DNA of 64,000 bases, taken from positions 992,001-1,056,000 of the forward strand of contig NZ_OZ245832.1 in the NCBI RefSeq assembly GCF_965228705.1. Reading direction: 5' to 3'. Made by a program: the position numbers and the translations under genes. Shown in pieces: positions 60,416-64,000 of this stretch. This DNA is from Croceimicrobium sp965228705 (GTDB lineage Bacteria; Bacteroidota; Bacteroidia; Flavobacteriales; Schleiferiaceae). Position 1 is the stretch's first letter. Each line of letters starts with the position of its first letter. Below the pieces are notes generated by a model, which saw only the letters and a program-made list of their open reading frames with translations, was not told the origin of the DNA and searched no databases.

Positions 60416-63400
60416 GTGCATTTCCTGGCCGGATTAGATATTGAACAAAGTGAAAGTGCACAGTTTATTCAGCCCGAAGAAGCTGCTTCTAAAGTACTTG
60501 CCTCCAGTTTAGAATCCGGTGAAAATCATCTTTGGGTACTGCATTCTGATAAAGCCAAATTATCTCCTGCTCTCGAAAGCTTGGCGTATACAGTTTATGA
60601 TTTCCCCTTAAACGGTCATCGTCATTCGGCACAACCGCAAAAAGCTGCATACCGGGAAGCCTTATTATTTCAAATACAACATCGCGAAAACTCCTTATTG
60701 GCGCAGGTCCTGGATCAAAGTAGCAGCGGTATTTTAGTTTTTTCAGAAAAGGGCATTTTACTTTATGCCAATCAAAAGTCCGAACAATGGTTGCCCAGCT
60801 TAAAGCAGTTACCCCTAGGACTTTTAAACATCGGACAATTTCAATGGCATCAGGAGGATCAGCAATTTCCCTTTTCTGCCATTCCTGAAAATGAGAGTCT
60901 GGGAATCGGACAATTAAGTCTGGATGGTGAAAAGCTTAATCGCAAACTGAATTTACAGCATAGGGTCTTAGAATGGAAGAATGAAAAATTCCGCTTATTG
61001 GAATTGGATTCTGCTACTGAATTACAGCGGCTGCACGAACGCTTGCATCATACGGAAATCACCAATCAACTTTTATTAGAGCGAAGTTTAGGTGCTTATT
61101 CCCTTACAAATCATGAAAATACCATCACCTTCCTAAGTGGGGAAGTCGAAAAAATTACGGGATATCAGCCTGAAGCTATTTTAGGCATGAGCTGTTTGGA
61201 TTTGGCCCATCCTAAAGATCGTTTACGTAAAGAAAATGCTTTAAACGCCATCCACCATCAGCATCTGGCACAACAAGAAGTTAAGTACCGTTTACATCAT
61301 CGCAATGGCGGCTATCGCTGGGTAAAGGCCACTATGATCAATCACTTTGATACTCCTGGCATTGAAAGTATTGTGACGGTAGTTCAAGATATTGATGAGC
61401 AAGAAAGAGCTCAAAGAGATCTCATCGACAGCAATCATCGCTTTCGCTGGGCCAGCCGCGCTACCAAAGATGTAATTTGGGATTGGCACTATAAAGTTGG
61501 GAAAATCGAATGGGGGGAAAATCTCAGTGAGATGTACGGCTGGGAAAGTTCTGAGTTAGATCATCCAGATAAATGGCTAAGTCATATCCCCAAAGAAGAT
61601 CACCTTGCCATTACAAAGAGTTTGGAAAAAGCCTTTGAAAATCGCTCCGAAACCTGGGATTGCCGTTATCGCTTCCAAAAAAAGAATGGCGAATGGGCCT
61701 ATATCCTAGATCGAGGATATATCGAACGGGACCTCAAAGGTAATGTAGTACGCATAATTGGGGCCATGCACGATTTTAGCGAGCGCTACCAATACGAACA
61801 AGAGCTGCAAAAGGAAAGGCAAAAATTTCGCCAATTATTCGAAGGCTCCTTAATTGGCGTAGCGATGCTTGAATTGCAAAATACGCGCTGGCAAGATTGC
61901 AATCAGGCCTTATTGAATATGCTCGGTTTTAAGAAATCGGAATTTCTGGCTAAAAGTCTGACCGATCTTATCCCGGATTCCGAACGAGAAATTCATCAGC
62001 AGAAGCTAAGAGAATTGCGATCTCTTCAACCTATTAAGACCTATCAAACACTTTTATTACGCAAGGATTTAGGCACCACTAAGGTGGTTGTTTCGGCCTT
62101 TACCACCCAGGATGAAGCCAAGCGTCCTATTGCCTGGTTTCACTTTTTGGATTTGGGTCCTATTGAGGAAAGTAATCGTGCTCTGGTGGAAGCTGAATCG
62201 CGCTTTAGACAGTATATCGAGAAGGCCTCGGATATATTCGTAACCCTGAGTAAAGAAGGTGTAATAGAATACATCTCCCCCAATATTCACCCTCTGGCGC
62301 AGTACCGCCCGGCAGAATTAATGGGGCAAGCTCTTACCGATTTTATCCACCCGAAGGATTTGGTTAAAACCCGCCTCACTTTTGTAAAGGCTTATCGGAA
62401 ATCGGAAAATGCCGGTCGTGCGGTATTTAGGTTAAAATCTAAGGATGGAGATTGGCTTTGGCTGGAGGCCAATGGTCGTTTTCAGGAAAGAGATGGCACA
62501 TTAAAGGCCTTCATAAATATTCGCGATATCCGCAAGGAGCACGAGATTGAATCTCAATTGCGTAAACTTTCCTTGGTTGCGAATCGCACTTCCAATGGGG
62601 TGCTTATCGTTAATAGTCGGCATGAAATAGAATGGCTTAACCAAAGCTTTAAACGCATGAGCGGCTACAGCCTGGAAGAAGCCAAAGGCCGCAAAATGGA
62701 GGAACTTTTACATGGCCCGGCATCACTGAGCACCAATGAAGGACGATTAAATGATTTTCTCAATACCGGCAAACCCTTTCGCCTAGAGAATATCAATTAT
62801 AAAAAGGATGGTACTGAGTATTGGGTGGAAAGCATTGTAACTCCGATTTACGATGAAGGTGGACGATTAGTTAATTACATTTCCATTGAATCGGACATTA
62901 CCGAAAGGAAGCAGGAGGAATTGGATTTCCAGCGCAATTTGCAATTGATTTCCGAGCAAAACGAAAGGCTGCAAAGCTTTGCTCATATTGTATCTCATAA
63001 TTTCCGCTCGCATGGATCCAATATTCAGCAATTGATCCACGAGCTGAACGTAACCCAAGATCAATTACTTAGAGATGAATTGTACCGTTATCTCGAAGTA
63101 AGTGCAGAGGGCTTAATGCAAGCTTTAGATGAATTATCAAGCATCTTAGAAGTAGAATCGGCCTCTGAATTGCCTACCGAAGAATTAGAGGTACTCACCT
63201 ATTGTGAACGAGTTCGACAAATCCTCTCCCGCCCTACCATGGAGATTAATGCCGAATTACAATTTGATATTCCACAGGGGTTTCAGCTGAAGTTTTATCC
63301 TGCCTATTTAGAGAGTGTGCTTTTTAACCTGGTGAGTAATGCCCTTCGATATCACGATCCAGAAAAAGATCCATGGGTAAAAGTTTGGGTTGAAGAAACA

Positions 63401-63625
63401 GAAAATAACAAGCACCTCTATGTTTCAGACAATGGATTGGGTATTGATTTAGAAAAGTATGGCGATCAACTCTTTAAGTTTAAGCGCAGTTTCCATAATC
63501 ATCCAGATAGCTCTGGAATTGGGCTCTATCTGATTCGTAGTCAAATAGAAAGCCTGGGAGGTGAAATCACCGTTCAAAGTATTGTCGGCAAAGGCACCAC
63601 CTTTAAAGTAAGCTTGCCAAAATAG
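60416..63625 (+). CDS. Multi-PAS sensor histidine kinase
   Basis: A 1069-residue kinase. The N-terminal 100 residues are of unknown kind. At least five and probably six PAS/PAC modules follow (around 100-200, 215-335, 340-460, 470-590, 595-720, 730-850; e.g. EVEKITGYQPEAILGMS, YGWESSELDHPDKW, MSGYSLEEAKG). The kinase core has a HisKA-like dimerisation helix with phosphoacceptor His861 (AHIVSHNFRSHGSN) and an HATPase domain with N-box Asn975, DNGLGID and SSGIGLYL. No membrane segment, so it senses cytosolic signals. Its GTG start abuts the response regulator stop. Confidence 0.92.
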   Translation: MHFLAGLDIEQSESAQFIQPEEAASKVLASSLESGENHLWVLHSDKAKLSPALESLAYTVYDFPLNGHRHSAQPQKAAYREALLFQIQHRENSLLAQVLDQSSSGILVFSEKGILLYANQKSEQWLPSLKQLPLGLLNIGQFQWHQEDQQFPFSAIPENESLGIGQLSLDGEKLNRKLNLQHRVLEWKNEKFRLLELDSATELQRLHERLHHTEITNQLLLERSLGAYSLTNHENTITFLSGEVEKITGYQPEAILGMSCLDLAHPKDRLRKENALNAIHHQHLAQQEVKYRLHHRNGGYRWVKATMINHFDTPGIESIVTVVQDIDEQERAQRDLIDSNHRFRWASRATKDVIWDWHYKVGKIEWGENLSEMYGWESSELDHPDKWLSHIPKEDHLAITKSLEKAFENRSETWDCRYRFQKKNGEWAYILDRGYIERDLKGNVVRIIGAMHDFSERYQYEQELQKERQKFRQLFEGSLIGVAMLELQNTRWQDCNQALLNMLGFKKSEFLAKSLTDLIPDSEREIHQQKLRELRSLQPIKTYQTLLLRKDLGTTKVVVSAFTTQDEAKRPIAWFHFLDLGPIEESNRALVEAESRFRQYIEKASDIFVTLSKEGVIEYISPNIHPLAQYRPAELMGQALTDFIHPKDLVKTRLTFVKAYRKSENAGRAVFRLKSKDGDWLWLEANGRFQERDGTLKAFINIRDIRKEHEIESQLRKLSLVANRTSNGVLIVNSRHEIEWLNQSFKRMSGYSLEEAKGRKMEELLHGPASLSTNEGRLNDFLNTGKPFRLENINYKKDGTEYWVESIVTPIYDEGGRLVNYISIESDITERKQEELDFQRNLQLISEQNERLQSFAHIVSHNFRSHGSNIQQLIHELNVTQDQLLRDELYRYLEVSAEGLMQALDELSSILEVESASELPTEELEVLTYCERVRQILSRPTMEINAELQFDIPQGFQLKFYPAYLESVLFNLVSNALRYHDPEKDPWVKVWVEETENNKHLYVSDNGLGIDLEKYGDQLFKFKRSFHNHPDSSGIGLYLIRSQIESLGGEITVQSIVGKGTTFKVSLPK

Positions 63626-63682
63626 CGGGAAATATTGGAGGATGCCCTGCATAAAACGTACCTTTAACCAAAGATTTTTTTT

Positions 63683-64000
63683 GTGAAGAAAGTATTGATG
63701 GTATGCCTGGGAAACATTTGTCGCTCCCCTCTGGCAGAAGGATTATTACGCTCGAAAGTCAATCCCGAAGAAGTGGAAGTAGACTCGGCTGGAACGGCGG
63801 CTTACCATGTTGGTGAAGCTCCAGATATCCGCACCATAATGACTGGTCGAAAGCACGGAATCAATCTCTCAAATCTTGTTGGTCGTCAGTTCAAAACTGT
63901 TGATTTTGATTACTTTGACCGTATCTATGTAATGGATCACTCTAACTTAAATAATGTTTTAAATATGGCTCGAAATGAGGCTGACCGCGCTAAGGTTGAC
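63683..64000 (+). CDS. Low-molecular-weight protein tyrosine phosphatase, 3'-truncated by window edge
   Basis: An open frame from GTG 63683 to the window edge encodes VKKVLMVCLGNICRSPLAEG, the CxxxxxRS phosphate-binding loop of LMW phosphatases, then VDSAGTAAYHVGEAPDIRT and FDRIYVMDHSN. The C-terminal catalytic Asp is beyond the edge. Family members dephosphorylate tyrosine or arginine residues. It lies after dnaA in many Bacteroidota, here with two extra genes between. Confidence 0.9.
   Translation, partial: MKKVLMVCLGNICRSPLAEGLLRSKVNPEEVEVDSAGTAAYHVGEAPDIRTIMTGRKHGINLSNLVGRQFKTVDFDYFDRIYVMDHSNLNNVLNMARNEADRAKVD

Overview
The window reads as a chromosomal segment of a marine-type member of the Bacteroidota, most likely order Flavobacteriales. 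Evidence in the sequence: many TAnnTTTG promoter elements of the Bacteroidota sigma-A class just upstream of genes, very few Shine-Dalgarno-like leaders, secreted proteins with C-terminal tails of the type IX secretion sorting kind, bacillithiol synthesis (BshC), an M49 peptidase lipoprotein, an HYC_CC_PP-type protein and a PAS-rich kinase of the Bacteroidota style. The acyl-CoA thioesterase / dnaA / low-molecular-weight phosphatase neighbourhood is also typical of this group.

Region 1 (1-8.2 kb, plus strand) is a copper-handling operon: a DUF2231-like membrane protein, a multicopper oxidase carrying an extra C-terminal barrel-like domain, a SHOCT mini-protein, an APC permease, a PRPP-synthetase-named small protein, a polyphosphate kinase 2 and a CPH-type copper P-ATPase. 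Region 2 (8.2-9.8 kb, minus) is a hipBA toxin-antitoxin pair whose hipA is broken by two single-base deletions. Region 3 (10-12.5 kb) holds an AraC regulator, a CPBP protease and a DUF4386 protein. Region 4 (12.6-22.3 kb, plus) is a second metal-efflux locus: CopZ-like chaperone, HYC_CC_PP protein, RND pump (frameshifted), TolC-like channel, a second CPH P-ATPase and an adaptor with a heavy-metal-binding domain and DUF3347. A strongly self-complementary leader sits directly before the RND start codon.

Region 5 (22.3-25.3 kb, minus) is a decaying oxidoreductase operon (DUF2255, cupin, aldo/keto reductase with an in-frame stop, remnant of a zinc alcohol dehydrogenase) with an AraC regulator; a motif repeated with 21-bp spacing, and again before the regulator gene, is a candidate operator. 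Region 6 (25.4-49 kb) is mainly minus-strand housekeeping: MBL hydrolase, glycosyltransferase, RRM protein, T9SS cargo, TerC, DUF6340 lipoprotein, M49 peptidase, BshC, DCC protein, HMG-CoA lyase, PepD, prohibitin, a VWA membrane protein, FabG, thioesterase, and an outer-membrane barrel plus large TPR protein. Region 7 (49-64 kb, mostly plus) has FtsE, glycosyltransferases, QueA, a T9SS-like propeller protein, PAP2 phosphatase, an orphan CheR, an EEP nuclease, a lipoprotein, YbgC-type thioesterase, DnaA, a response regulator with a multi-PAS histidine kinase, and a truncated LMW phosphatase.

The two metal loci together could cover cytosolic copper export (two P-ATPases), periplasmic oxidation (multicopper oxidase), chaperoning and trans-envelope export (RND, adaptor, channel). 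All clear gene breaks lie between 8 and 24.3 kb. Three are one-base losses in short homopolymers, so they may be real decay or uncorrected sequencing errors. No tRNA, rRNA, CRISPR array or insertion sequence was recognised.
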